Below, piece by piece: positions 17,919 to 26,940 of a stretch of 64,000 nucleotides of DNA. The notes beneath the pieces were generated by a model. The model had not been told where the DNA came from and made no database searches. It was given only the letters and a program-made list of their open reading frames with translations. The stretch covers positions 1,222,735-1,286,734 of the forward strand of contig NZ_FRBY01000001.1 in assembly GCF_900142735.1 (NCBI RefSeq), given 5' to 3'. Numbering within the stretch: the first letter of the stretch is position 1; the number at the start of each line of letters is the position of its first letter. The stretch is from Flavobacterium saccharophilum (GTDB lineage Bacteria > Bacteroidota > Bacteroidia > Flavobacteriales > Flavobacteriaceae). Position numbers and translations under genes: made by a program.

Positions 17919-18668
17919 TTAAGGTAAATATTTGGCAGTAAATTTTGTGGTAATAAAACCTCCGGCAATTGGAAGGATTTTAGAAGGATCTTGGGCTACA
18001 TCCAGACCAGTTGATGTGTTGATAATATCATCACCAGCAAAATCGCTTGAATTTGGATTAATCAAACTTCTTATTGCTGAAGCATGTCTTGCTTCTACAG
18101 AAACAATTTTTCCGGCTAATAATAGGTAGTCAGCACTTTTGATTAATTTTCCGGCTCCGTTGTATGCGGCAACTCCGGTATCTTCCAAAGCTTTTGCAGT
18201 TGCGAGAACTTCAGTACGACTATTAAAATTCATGGATCCATAATTGAATGCCAATGAAGGAAGCAATTGTGAGCTAGGGTCAGGAAGTGCTCCGGTCAGT
18301 GCCGCTTTGAAAAAATCTCTGTGAACTACTTCGTGATGATACAAATCGGTCAGAACCTGACGTTCGATATCATTAAAAGTAGTATTGAAATTAGAGGCGT
18401 TTACTACCTTAGTATAAAAATCAGCTTCCAGTTGTTCTAAGGCGTATGCATAGGTTAAAACTCCAAAATCACCGGAGCCTAAATCAAATACGCCATTTTT
18501 TATTCCGGGCAGGGTGTTGTCCTGCATGTCATTGTCATCATTATCATTATCGCTGCAGCCAGCTAAAACCAAACCTGCGCCAACTAGTGTTAAGCCGCTG
18601 AGCTTTAGAAAGCTCCTTCTGTTATTCAATGAAGGGTCAACTTCATGAATTTTAACTTCGTTTTTCAT
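17919..18668 (-). CDS. Ferritin-like domain lipoprotein with Tat-type signal
   Basis: A ferritin-like protein of about 249 aa. Its signal contains the twin-arginine motif NNRRSFLKLSG, a hydrophobic stretch and a lipobox (LAGCSDNDN), so it is probably exported folded and lipidated. The domain has ALEQLEADFY, HHEVVHRDFF, LEDTGVAAYNGAG and SVEARHASAIRSL, matching its downstream paralogue. A short Asp/Asn-rich linker follows the lipidated Cys. I use the ATG at 18668; the longer frame starts at a TTG. Tat export suggests a metal cofactor is inserted before secretion (inference). Confidence 0.84.
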   Translation of the reverse strand: MKNEVKIHEVDPSLNNRRSFLKLSGLTLVGAGLVLAGCSDNDNDDNDMQDNTLPGIKNGVFDLGSGDFGVLTYAYALEQLEADFYTKVVNASNFNTTFNDIERQVLTDLYHHEVVHRDFFKAALTGALPDPSSQLLPSLAFNYGSMNFNSRTEVLATAKALEDTGVAAYNGAGKLIKSADYLLLAGKIVSVEARHASAIRSLINPNSSDFAGDDIINTSTGLDVAQDPSKILPIAGGFITTKFTAKYLP

Positions 18669-18803
18669 AATCAAGGTCTTTTAAAAGGTTAATAACATAT
18701 ATTAAGGTATTAACGAGATTTAAAGACATCCGGTTTTTAAAAAGCCAATTTATTTTTTAATTTTTCTAAAAAGCCTTATAATTTTAAATACTGGTAGGCC
18801 TTT

Positions 18804-18836
18804 TTTGTTTTATTTTAGGTAATTCTACTATATTTG
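18804..18836 (+). promoter_or_regulatory. Promoter of the lacI-family gene
   Basis: TTTG (18804-18807), 21 nt, TATATTTG (18829-18836), with the ATG 26 nt further on. Good consensus match. Confidence 0.75.
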
Positions 18837-18861
18837 TATTAATTACATAAAATTTTAATAG

Positions 18862-19887
18862 ATGAAAGCTAAAGCAACTCTAAAACAAATTGCGAAAGAA
18901 CTTGGTGTTTCTGTATCTACGGTGTCTAAGGCGTTGAATGATAGCCCGGAGATTAGTGAGCAAACGAAGGTGAAGATTAAGGAGTATGCCAAACTCAAAA
19001 ATTATAAGCCTAATGTTATTGGTCTGAATTTGAAGAATCGTAAAACCAAAACAATCGGTGTAATTATACCTAATATATTAAATTCCTTTTTTGCAAAGGT
19101 TTTTAGTGGTATCGAGAAAGTAGCCGATAAAAAAGGATATAATGTAATTACCTGTATTTCGAACGAATCTTTAGAAAAAGAAATTCATACACTTGAAATG
19201 TTGAGCAACGGAACTATTGACGGATTTATTCTTTCCGTTTCTGAAGAAGCTCAGAAATTACAAGATTACAGTCATTTTTCTGCCATTATTAATGACGGAA
19301 CCCCGATTGTAATGTTTGACCGAATTGCTGATGAAGTAGAATGTGACAAAGTTGTAGTGGATGATTTTGATTCGGCTTTGAATTCAACACAACACTTAAT
19401 CAATTTAGGGTGTAAAAATATTGCCTTAATTTCTTCAGTAGACAATTTAAGTGTTGGAAAATTAAGAGCGGATGGGTATTTGAAAGCTTTGGCGGATAAT
19501 AATATTCCGGTAAATGAAAAAATCATTTTACGTACCGATTCTGAAGATGATATGAAGAGTAAAATTGATGCCATTTTTGATAATAAGATTGATGCGATTT
19601 TTGCCTTGGATGAAAATGATTCAGTTGCAGCTTTAAGAGTGAGTTTGAAAAAGGGATACAGAGTTCCTGAAGATATTTCGATCATTGGTTTTGCAGATGG
19701 AATCTTAGCATCAAGACGTCTGTCACCAAGTTTAACAACGGTTAGCCAACACGGAATTGAAATTGGAGAAGTAGCTGCTAAAAAACTAATCGAAAGACTG
19801 GAAGAGTCTGAAGAAGAAACTTCAGATTATGAAACTATCGTTATTAAAACAAAATTGAAAGAACGAGAGTCGACAAGAAAAAAATAA
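18862..19887 (+). CDS. LacI-family transcriptional regulator
   Basis: A 341-aa DNA-binding repressor/activator. The N-terminal helix-turn-helix reads ATLKQIAKELGVSVSTVSKALNDSPEISEQTK, then the hinge YKPNVIGLNLKNRKTKTIGVIIPNILNSFF leads into a periplasmic-binding-like effector domain (GIEKVADKKGYNV, DGFILSV, SIIGFADGILASRRLSPSLTTVSQ). These usually control sugar uptake or polysaccharide use. Here no sugar gene is adjacent, so the target is unknown. Own promoter and a strong downstream terminator make it a monocistronic unit. Confidence 0.94.
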   Translation: MKAKATLKQIAKELGVSVSTVSKALNDSPEISEQTKVKIKEYAKLKNYKPNVIGLNLKNRKTKTIGVIIPNILNSFFAKVFSGIEKVADKKGYNVITCISNESLEKEIHTLEMLSNGTIDGFILSVSEEAQKLQDYSHFSAIINDGTPIVMFDRIADEVECDKVVVDDFDSALNSTQHLINLGCKNIALISSVDNLSVGKLRADGYLKALADNNIPVNEKIILRTDSEDDMKSKIDAIFDNKIDAIFALDENDSVAALRVSLKKGYRVPEDISIIGFADGILASRRLSPSLTTVSQHGIEIGEVAAKKLIERLEESEEETSDYETIVIKTKLKERESTRKK

Positions 19888-19894
19888 CGTCCAT

Positions 19895-19931
19895 AAAAAA
19901 ATCCATCAGCCGCAACTGATGGATTTTTTTT
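19895..19931. terminator. Bidirectional terminator after the lacI-family gene
   Basis: AATCCATCAG and CTGATGGATT form a 10-bp stem around CCGCAA, with an A-run before and a T-run after. Serves the convergent gene at 19930-21042 as well. Confidence 0.9.
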
Positions 19932-21042
19932 ATTCTAATGGATAAGGAAATTTTGGATTCTTATACTTTTTTAGTTTTTCAAAAGGAACTAAATAAGGTT
20001 CTTCACAAGATCTTGCCGCTCTATAAAAAATTGGGGTGAATTCTATACCTTTTTCAGTGTAATTCCAAGATGGGAAATCCCAATATTCTTCATCAGTATA
20101 ATCACAAGGATCATCGTCGTCTTTTGGCTTTTCAAAATGGAATTCTGAGTTAAGCACTGCAAGTAATTTAGGAGCAAAATAAGTACTTCTATAAGTTGAA
20201 TAACTCGAAAAATCACTTTCTTTCTCTGTTGTTACACTTTTATCAAAAGCAAGAATATTGTCTATTTGATAGTTTTTTCCGTTATTTAAATCAATCAAAA
20301 AACCACTGCTTCCAAAATCAGGATGAGCACCACCGCAATAATATGAACTCGAAATCTCAAAGCCCAATAAATTAGTATTCAGGAAATTTATGGTCGAATT
20401 TCCTTCTATTCCTTTTCCTTCACTATATTCAAATGATGAAGCGCAATTTAGTTGGTCTAATGTGTTCTGTATGTGAATTTTTTCCAGAATTGGGTTTATA
20501 ACCGCTTTGTTTTTTTCTGAAAAGTTGCTTCCTAATCTGAAAAAATCAGAATCACAATGTTTTTCAGAATACCAAATAAATTCTTTGTTATTGTAGGTAG
20601 TTGCTTTCTGTTTTTTAAACTCTAAAAATTTATATTTTACAAGATTTAGTTTATCATCAGCATAATACTTATCCAGATTAGATTTGTAATTTGAAAAGTC
20701 AATAGTCTGTAATTTAACCGGTAATTGTTTTCCAGATGCGTTGTACCAGGATCCTTCAAAAGAATTATTGGCAGCTTTGTTTAAATAGAATTTTTCCAGA
20801 ATTGCATCATTTGGTTTAAAAAAGAAAGTGAAACTATTCTTGTTCATCTTTCCTTCTAGCTTAATGTCTTTTAGTGAATTTTGGTAAAAATAAGTTGCGC
20901 TTAGATTTTCATCAGAATTAAAAACCTCGATTTTCATGTAAATTTTACTTTTCGCCAAAGTTCCTTCTAGATAATAAGTCTGATCCTGAGCAATTGCAAT
21001 CATAGAATAGAAGGCAAAAAAGAACAAGGCATATTTTTTCAT
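19930..21042 (-). CDS. Secreted DUF3298-like protein of unknown function
   Basis: About 370 aa with a signal peptide (MKKYALFFFAFYSMIAIAQ). The C-terminal half contains EISSSYYCGGAHPDFGSSGFLIDLNNGKNYQIDNIL and FSSYSTYRSTYF...IEFTPIFY, resembling the DUF3298/RsiV-type domain with its CGGAHP signature. The N-terminal ~120 aa are beta-rich (YYLEGTLAKSKIYMKIEVFN). Start taken at the ATG at 21042; the longer frame opens at a TTG. It lies 44 nt upstream of the polA stop, on the same strand, so it is downstream of polA. Function unknown; probably periplasmic. Confidence 0.72.
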   Translation of the reverse strand: MKKYALFFFAFYSMIAIAQDQTYYLEGTLAKSKIYMKIEVFNSDENLSATYFYQNSLKDIKLEGKMNKNSFTFFFKPNDAILEKFYLNKAANNSFEGSWYNASGKQLPVKLQTIDFSNYKSNLDKYYADDKLNLVKYKFLEFKKQKATTYNNKEFIWYSEKHCDSDFFRLGSNFSEKNKAVINPILEKIHIQNTLDQLNCASSFEYSEGKGIEGNSTINFLNTNLLGFEISSSYYCGGAHPDFGSSGFLIDLNNGKNYQIDNILAFDKSVTTEKESDFSSYSTYRSTYFAPKLLAVLNSEFHFEKPKDDDDPCDYTDEEYWDFPSWNYTEKGIEFTPIFYRAARSCEEPYLVPFEKLKKYKNPKFPYPLE

Positions 21043-21086
21043 AAAACTATACAATCAATTAATTTAAAATCTGCAATCTAAAATTC

Positions 21087-23939
21087 TTAATGTGCCGCCA
21101 ACCAATCTTTACCCATACCTAATTCAACATCCAAAGGAACACTCATCATAAAAGCATTTTCCATTTCGTGTTTAATCATCGGTTGGATTTTTTCTAATTC
21201 ATCATTGTGCACATCAAACACAAGCTCATCATGAACCTGAAGTAACATCTTAGATTTCCAATTCTCTTCTGTTAGTTTTTTATGAATGTTGATCATGGCT
21301 ATTTTAATCACATCGGCAGCACTTCCCTGAATTGGTGCGTTAACAGCATTTCGTTCAGCAGCACTTCTTACTACAGCATTTGCCGAGTTGATATCTTTTA
21401 AATAACGACGACGACCTAAAATCGTTTGAACGTATCCGTTTTCACGTGCAAATTCAATTTGTTCATTTATATAAGATCTTAATCTTGGATACGTTTTATA
21501 GTATGCTTCGATTAATGCCGAACTTTCACTTCTTGATAATGAAGTCTGATTGCTCAATCCGAAAGCTGAAACACCGTATATAATTCCGAAGTTTACCGTT
21601 TTGGCATTACTTCTTTGTTCGCGTGAAACTTCTTCTAAAGGCACATCAAAAACTTTTGAAGCCGTTGCTTTATGAATGTCTTCTCCATTTTTGAAAGCTG
21701 CGATCATATTTTCTTCGCCACTTAAAGCAGCAATAATTCTTAATTCTATTTGCGAGTAATCGGCAGAAATTAATGTATGATTTTCATCGCGTGCAACGAA
21801 AGCTTTACGAATCTGACGGCCTCTTTCTGTACGAATCGGAATGTTTTGCAAGTTCGGATTATTAGAACTCAAACGCCCTGTAGCAGCAACAGTCTGCATA
21901 TAATCCGTATGAACGCGTAACGTTTTCTTGTCTACTTGTTCTGGCAAAGCCAAAATATAAGTGCTTTGTAATTTCACCATTTGACGCCAATCCAGAATTT
22001 CTTTTATAATCGGATTGTCATTGGCTAAATACATTAAAACATCTTCACCAGTTGCATATTGACCGGTTTTGGTTTTCTTTTGTTTAGCACCGCCAATTTT
22101 CATTTTATCAAATAAGATATCTCCTAATTGTTTCGGTGAAGCTAAATTGAATTTCTCCCCGGCAGTTTCGTATATTTTTTGTTCCAAAGATTTAATCTCA
22201 ACCTCCATTTCGGTCGACATTTGTTTCAGAAAATCAACGTCTAAGCGAATTCCTTCTGTTTCCATAGCAGCCAAAACGGTTACTAAGGGAATCTCGATTT
22301 CATCAAATAATTTTTTGGTTTCCGTTTTGTCTAATTCGGTTGTGAAGAGTTCTTTTAATTGAAAAGTAACATCGGCATCTTCGGCGGCATATTCCTTAAT
22401 ATCTTCAAGGGCAACATCCCGCATCGTAATTTGATTTTTTCCTTTTTTACCAATTAAAGTTTCAATTGATTTTGGAGAATATTTCAAATACGTTTCAGAT
22501 AAAATATCCATATTATGACGCATATCCGGATTGATCAGATAATGTGCAATCATCGTATCAAAAAGTTTTCCTTTCACGTTTATACCATAATTAGAAAGGA
22601 TTTTTAGATCGTATTTTAAATTCTGACCTATTTTTTCGATGTTTTCATTCTCAAAAAAGGGTCTGAATTTCTCGATTAAAGTATGGGCTTCTTCCTGGTT
22701 TTCCGGAAACGGAACATAAAAGCCTTTTCCTTTTTCATAAGAGAAAGCGATTCCAACCAACTCAGCATGCAAAGCATCTAAACCAGTTGTTTCGGTATCA
22801 AAACAAACGGAAGTCTGATTTTGTAGATTTTGTAAAAGCAACTTTATTCCTAAATCACCCTGAATAAGCTGATAGGAGTGAGGGGTGTTTTCTAAAGTAT
22901 TGTAAAATGAAGTTCTTTCGGTTTCAGAATTTTCATCAGTAGTTGCTCCACCGCCAAAAAGATCGAACTGATCTTCGTTTTTAGGTTGTGGTTTTTTGTA
23001 CAATTTAGCATCAGAAGCCGGAGCTGCTGAAGGTGCTAATTCATTTCCACCGCCAATTTTAAACAAATTATCAAATTGTTCTGCCATTCTTCTGAATTCT
23101 AACTCCTGAAAAATAGCATCGGTTTTTTCGATATCAGGTCGTGAAAGCTCGTAATCATCTTCATTGAAAGTAACATCGCAATCACAGATAATAGTAGCTA
23201 GTTTTTTAGATAAAATTCCTTTTTCTTTATTGGCTTCAATATTTTCTTTCATTTTACCTTTCAGTAAATGCGTATTGTCCAGAAGATTTTCCATCGTACC
23301 AAATTCCTTTAGGAATTTTTTCGCTGTAACTTCACCAACACCTGGCAATCCCGGAATATTATCCACGGCATCCCCCATCATTCCAAGAAAATCAATTACC
23401 TGTTCTGGTCTTTCAATTTCAAATTTTGCCAAAACTTCAGGAACACCCCAAATTTCTATTCCGTTACCCATTCGGGCTGGTTTGTACATAAAAATGTTCT
23501 CAGAAACTAATTGAGCAAAATCCTTATCAGGCGTTACCATGAAAACTTTATAGTTTTCTTTTTCTGCTTGTTTAGCAATGGTTCCAATTAAGTCATCGGC
23601 TTCACAACCTTCTATTTCGATAATCGGAATGTGCATTGCTCTCAATAATTCCTGAATATAAGGTACAGCAATTTTAATCGCTTCCGGAGTAGCATCACGA
23701 TTGGCTTTGTATTCGACAAACATTTCGGTTCTCACATGGCTTCCTCCTTTATCAAAAGCTACAGCTAAATGATCCGGTTTTTCACGTTTTATAACATCCA
23801 AAAGCGAGTTCATGAATCCCATGATCGCTGATGTATCCATTCCTTTAGAATTAATTCTCGGGTTTTTTATAAAGGCATAATAACCACGAAAAATTAGCGC
23901 GTACGCATCGAGAAGAAAAAGACGTTTTTGAGTTGACAT
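21087..23939 (-). CDS. polA: DNA polymerase I
   Basis: Repair and Okazaki-fragment polymerase, 950 aa with three domains. The 5' nuclease covers about residues 1-290 (LFLLDAYALIFRGYYAF, HLAVAFDKGG, EGCEADDLIGT, GMMGDAVDNIPGLPGVGEVTAKKFL). A linker follows at about 290-350. The 3'-5' exonuclease (about 350-540) keeps its acidic residues in VCFDTETTGLDAL and KIGQNLKYDLKIL. The polymerase domain (about 570-950) has ISADYSQIELRIIAAL (motif A), RSNAKTVNFGIIYGVSAFGL (motif B) and LLQVHDELVFDV (motif C). The presence of the Asp/Glu exonuclease residues suggests active proofreading. Confidence 0.98.
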   Translation of the reverse strand: MSTQKRLFLLDAYALIFRGYYAFIKNPRINSKGMDTSAIMGFMNSLLDVIKREKPDHLAVAFDKGGSHVRTEMFVEYKANRDATPEAIKIAVPYIQELLRAMHIPIIEIEGCEADDLIGTIAKQAEKENYKVFMVTPDKDFAQLVSENIFMYKPARMGNGIEIWGVPEVLAKFEIERPEQVIDFLGMMGDAVDNIPGLPGVGEVTAKKFLKEFGTMENLLDNTHLLKGKMKENIEANKEKGILSKKLATIICDCDVTFNEDDYELSRPDIEKTDAIFQELEFRRMAEQFDNLFKIGGGNELAPSAAPASDAKLYKKPQPKNEDQFDLFGGGATTDENSETERTSFYNTLENTPHSYQLIQGDLGIKLLLQNLQNQTSVCFDTETTGLDALHAELVGIAFSYEKGKGFYVPFPENQEEAHTLIEKFRPFFENENIEKIGQNLKYDLKILSNYGINVKGKLFDTMIAHYLINPDMRHNMDILSETYLKYSPKSIETLIGKKGKNQITMRDVALEDIKEYAAEDADVTFQLKELFTTELDKTETKKLFDEIEIPLVTVLAAMETEGIRLDVDFLKQMSTEMEVEIKSLEQKIYETAGEKFNLASPKQLGDILFDKMKIGGAKQKKTKTGQYATGEDVLMYLANDNPIIKEILDWRQMVKLQSTYILALPEQVDKKTLRVHTDYMQTVAATGRLSSNNPNLQNIPIRTERGRQIRKAFVARDENHTLISADYSQIELRIIAALSGEENMIAAFKNGEDIHKATASKVFDVPLEEVSREQRSNAKTVNFGIIYGVSAFGLSNQTSLSRSESSALIEAYYKTYPRLRSYINEQIEFARENGYVQTILGRRRYLKDINSANAVVRSAAERNAVNAPIQGSAADVIKIAMINIHKKLTEENWKSKMLLQVHDELVFDVHNDELEKIQPMIKHEMENAFMMSVPLDVELGMGKDWLAAH

Positions 23940-24089
23940 AAAAAAAATATTAGTCTGTAAAAATAAACAATTGGGTTTTAAAATGATTCGGTTCTCAAAA
24001 ATTAATTTGTTTTAAAAAATATCACTTATATGACAAGAAAATGCTTGAATAGTTAATGTCAAGTTAAAGTATTTATATTGGCTCAGTTC

Positions 24090-24123
24090 TTCATTTTGTC
24101 TTCATTTTACGAGAGTACATTTG
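24090..24123 (+). promoter_or_regulatory. Promoter with 11-nt-period direct repeat (miniprotein gene 1)
   Basis: TTCATTTT (24090-24097) and TTCATTTT (24101-24108) are separated by GTC, an 11-nt period. The -33 TTTG (24095-24098) overlaps the first repeat, and the -7 TACATTTG (24116-24123) follows after 17 nt. The same arrangement is at 26619-26652. An 11-nt tandem spacing is typical of OmpR/PhoB-type regulator sites, and such a regulator is encoded at 24568. Confidence 0.65.
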
Positions 24124-24163
24124 ATCTGTAAAATAAAAGGTATTAATTTAAATCTTAGAAATC

Positions 24164-24382
24164 ATGAGAAATTTATTGATGTTACTAGTAGCAGTTTTAG
24201 GAACAAGTGTAATGGTACATGCATTTCCACCTGCTGTAAAAGTTGGTCCTGCAAAAGAAGTGAAAGAACTTCCTTCAAAAGAAGTTAAAGCTACAAAACA
24301 CCCAAAAAACAAAACTGATAAAAAAACAAAATCAGCAAAAACAGAAGCTCCGAAAGCAGAAACAACAAAAGTGAAAAAATAA
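24164..24382 (+). CDS. Small secreted Lys/Pro-rich miniprotein (paralogue 1)
   Basis: A 72-aa protein with a clear signal peptide (RNLLMLLVAVLGTSVMVHA, cleavage after residue 20). The mature part of about 52 residues is made almost only of Lys, Pro, Ala, Thr, Glu and Val (for example KEVKELPSKEVKATKHPK), strongly basic and probably disordered. It is paralogous to the gene at 26694-26876: same signal-peptide pattern, same promoter design, and similar terminator hairpin. The two genes flank a response regulator/histidine kinase pair. Function unknown; a periplasmic polycation produced under control of that system is a reasonable guess. Confidence 0.8.
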   Translation: MRNLLMLLVAVLGTSVMVHAFPPAVKVGPAKEVKELPSKEVKATKHPKNKTDKKTKSAKTEAPKAETTKVKK

Positions 24383-24457
24383 GCACTGCTTTTGTTTTGT
24401 TTTCGAAGAATTCTAAAGGAGACAAAACAGGAATAATGGTTATGGAATGTGGATGAG

Positions 24458-24488
24458 AAAGCTGATGAAGAAATTTGTCAGCTTTTTT
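24458..24488 (+). terminator. Terminator after miniprotein gene 1
   Basis: AAAGCTGA and TCAGCTTT pair around TGAAGAAATTTG, followed by a T-run. The sequence resembles the hairpin at 26941-26973 in stem and loop (both loops contain GAAATTT). Confidence 0.75.
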
Positions 24489-24567
24489 CTATTTGTTAAT
24501 TTTTTAATAATGCGTATCAGGACTTTTTAGAATTGCTTAAATTTAGTTACGCTTAAACGCTGTTTTT

Positions 24568-25242
24568 ATGAATGTTTTAATTGTTGAAGATAATAAAGAA
24601 CTTGCTGTAGAGGTTTACGATTTTTTGTGTAACGTGGGTTATATATGTAAAATCGCAAATAGCTGTAGCGATGCTCTCGAAGAAGTTGGAAGTAACGATT
24701 ACGATGCAATGCTGTTGGATCTGGGCTTGCCTGACGGAGATGGTTTTGAAGTTTTGAAAACCATCCGTAAAACTAAATCTAAAATGGCTGTAATTGTCTT
24801 AACGGCGCGCGGTGAATTGGATGACAGGATAAATGGTCTTCATTTAGGTGCCGATGATTATTTGACAAAACCATTTGCTTTAACTGAGTTAAGTGCTCGA
24901 TTGTTTGCGGTGATCCGAAGAATTCATGGTTTTACTTTGAACAATTTAGAAATGCACGGTTTTTTATTGCAGCTGCAGGATTATAAAGTAACCTATAATG
25001 ATATCCCAATCAACTTGACCAAAAAAGAGTTTGATATTTTTCAATATCTTGTTTTGAATAAAGGTCGAGTAATTACCCGATTGCAATTAACGGAGCATAT
25101 TTGGGGAGATATTCTGGAGGTTAATTCAGATTCGAATTTTATTGATGTTCATGTTCGAAATCTTCGAAAAAAACTAGATAAATACACTGCAATTGATTGG
25201 TTCGAAACAGTTCGGAATGTGGGTTACCGTATAAACGAATAA
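24568..25242 (+). CDS. Two-component response regulator, OmpR/PhoB family
   Basis: A 224-aa DNA-binding regulator. The receiver domain (about 1-115) shows LIVEDNKELA, the phospho-acceptor Asp51 in YDAMLLDLGLPDGDGF, VIVLTARGE and the conserved lysine in LGADDYLTKPFAL. The C-terminal winged helix (about 128-222) has LTKKEFDIFQYLVLNKGRVITRLQLTEHIW and SNFIDVHVRNLRKKLD...WFETVRNVGYRI. It lies 10 nt upstream of its histidine kinase. The 11-nt direct repeats upstream of both flanking miniprotein genes are candidate binding sites. No clear TAnnTTTG box is seen directly before it. Confidence 0.95.
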   Translation: MNVLIVEDNKELAVEVYDFLCNVGYICKIANSCSDALEEVGSNDYDAMLLDLGLPDGDGFEVLKTIRKTKSKMAVIVLTARGELDDRINGLHLGADDYLTKPFALTELSARLFAVIRRIHGFTLNNLEMHGFLLQLQDYKVTYNDIPINLTKKEFDIFQYLVLNKGRVITRLQLTEHIWGDILEVNSDSNFIDVHVRNLRKKLDKYTAIDWFETVRNVGYRINE

Positions 25243-25252
25243 ATAAATTTCT

Positions 25253-26590
25253 GTGAAGATCAAACACCAATTAGCCATTTTTAATGCACTAACACGATTG
25301 TTGGTGATTCTGGTTTTATGGTTAATGCTGCCAATTTTGGTTGAAAATGTCGTTTACAGACACATTAATAATGGGCTGGTAGAGAAAAAGGAAAAATTTA
25401 TTGATCACCTAAATAAAAAAGAGATTAATGATTTTATCGAAAACTCAGATGATTCAACTGAGGAGTATTCTCAGTTTTCAACTTTGCACAGCGAGTTTTT
25501 GGTTCTTTCTAAAATTGCAGGGAAACCACATCAGAAAAAAACAACTTTCAGCAATGATTACCGCACAATTGAAGGGGAGGAAAATGAATATCGGATTCTT
25601 CAATATCATTTTACCTATGAAAGTCAAGGTTATCAACTGGAAATTGGAAGCAGTTTAAGCGAAGTAAACGATCTTACTTTTATTATTCGGTTGTTTATTA
25701 TTATTGTATTGGTTGTTATTCTTTTAGTGACTTTTGTGGCAGATACGGTTTATATTGAATATTTACTCAAACCTTTTTATAAAATTATTGATACGAAAAT
25801 CAGGCGCGTCAACGAACCTGAAGCTTTTGATCATACACCTATAAATGCAAAATCGAGAGATTTTAGAGAATTAGATTTAGTTCTAAATCAGATGATGGAT
25901 CGTATTGGGGAACTTTTCAAAAAAGAAAAACAATTTATTTCGAATGTTTCGCACGAATTATTGACGCCAATTGCTTTGCTTAAAAATAAGTTTGAAAATT
26001 TATTGCAAAATGATTCTTTAGACGATAATGCAATTGATAAAATTGCCGGTGCATTAAGAACCTTAGATATGCTGAAAAAAATTATCAATAACTTATTACT
26101 GATTTCCAGAATTGAAAACAATCAATATGAAGCGAATGAGAAAATCAATTTTAAAGAGATTTTAAATGATTTGCAGGAAGATTTACAAGATCGAATCGAG
26201 GACAAAGAAATTCAGTTTTCAAATCAGATCAAACATGATTTCATTTTCACAGGAAATAAAACGCTGATTCATATTTTGATTTATAATTTAGTTATCAATG
26301 CGATAAAATATAATAAACCAAAAGGCAGTATTGTAGTTGAAGATGGCTTTTATAATAATCAATATTATATTGCTATTAAAGACTCTGGTATTGGAATGAA
26401 TGCTGCTCAAATCGAAAAAGTATTTAACAGGTTTGCCAGAATAAGTTCTGATCAGGATGGTCAGGGACTAGGGCTCGCTATTGCTGAAAGTATTGCTGTT
26501 TTTCACCGTATAGAAATTAAGGTCACTTCTGAAATTAATGAAGGATCAAACTTTACACTTATGTTTCCTGAAGTGCCATTGCCTAATTAA
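25253..26590 (+). CDS. Sensor histidine kinase
   Basis: A 445-aa inner-membrane kinase that partners the regulator 10 nt upstream. It starts at a GTG (25253). The first membrane helix is about residues 12-34, a periplasmic sensor loop of about 105 residues follows, and the second helix (LFIIIVLVVILLVTFVADTVY) is about 142-165, then a HAMP-like linker. The dimerisation box FISNVSHELLTPIALLKNKFENLL carries the phospho-acceptor His234. The ATPase domain shows LVINAIKYN (N box), IKDSGIGMN (G1) and GQGLGLAIAESIA (G2). The sensor loop is acidic and polar with no recognised ligand-binding fold. Confidence 0.94.
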   Translation: MKIKHQLAIFNALTRLLVILVLWLMLPILVENVVYRHINNGLVEKKEKFIDHLNKKEINDFIENSDDSTEEYSQFSTLHSEFLVLSKIAGKPHQKKTTFSNDYRTIEGEENEYRILQYHFTYESQGYQLEIGSSLSEVNDLTFIIRLFIIIVLVVILLVTFVADTVYIEYLLKPFYKIIDTKIRRVNEPEAFDHTPINAKSRDFRELDLVLNQMMDRIGELFKKEKQFISNVSHELLTPIALLKNKFENLLQNDSLDDNAIDKIAGALRTLDMLKKIINNLLLISRIENNQYEANEKINFKEILNDLQEDLQDRIEDKEIQFSNQIKHDFIFTGNKTLIHILIYNLVINAIKYNKPKGSIVVEDGFYNNQYYIAIKDSGIGMNAAQIEKVFNRFARISSDQDGQGLGLAIAESIAVFHRIEIKVTSEINEGSNFTLMFPEVPLPN

Positions 26591-26618
26591 AAGTTAAATT
26601 TTTAAAAGCACTTGAATC

Positions 26619-26652
26619 TTCATTTTGTCTTCATTTTCCGATTATATCTTTG
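26619..26652 (+). promoter_or_regulatory. Promoter with 11-nt-period direct repeat (miniprotein gene 2)
   Basis: TTCATTTT (26619-26626), GTC, TTCATTTT (26630-26637), with -33 TTTG (26624-26627) and -7 TATCTTTG (26645-26652) 17 nt apart, the same geometry as at 24090-24123. Confidence 0.65.
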
Positions 26653-26693
26653 AGCTATAAATAATGAGATAATAATCATAAAAACTTAAGATC

Positions 26694-26876
26694 ATGAAAA
26701 AAATAGTAATGTTAGCAGTGGCTATTTTAGGAACAACTGCAATGGTAAGCGCTCAAACAACTCCAGCACAAACAACCCCTGTAAAAGAAGCTAAAGCTCC
26801 TAAAAAAGACAAAAAAGCAGATAAAAAAGCTAAAAAAGCAGAAGCTAAGCCAGAAGCGGCAAAAGCTCAAAAATAA
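26694..26876 (+). CDS. Small secreted Lys/Ala-rich miniprotein (paralogue 2)
   Basis: A 60-aa protein with a signal peptide (KKIVMLAVAILGTTAMVSA, cleavage after residue 20, before QTTPAQTTP). The mature ~40 residues are Lys/Ala/Pro/Glu-rich (KAPKKDKKADKKAKKAEAKP), basic and low-complexity. The signal peptide aligns with that of the 24164 gene (LMLLVAVLGTSVMVHA versus VMLAVAILGTTAMVSA). Its own promoter and terminator, both similar to those of the first copy, point to a duplicated gene cassette around the two-component system. Function unknown. Confidence 0.78.
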   Translation: MKKIVMLAVAILGTTAMVSAQTTPAQTTPVKEAKAPKKDKKADKKAKKAEAKPEAAKAQK

Positions 26877-26940
26877 GAAAGCATAAGTTTATTTATAAAC
26901 TTTATTGTGGATTAAAAGGTTTTAAAAAATTTGGTAGAGA

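Noticed and set aside
18770..18812. Possible hairpin before the lacI-family gene
   Set aside because: AAAAAGCC and GGCCTTTTTT only partly pair, no gene ends there, and the T-run contains the -33 box of the promoter.
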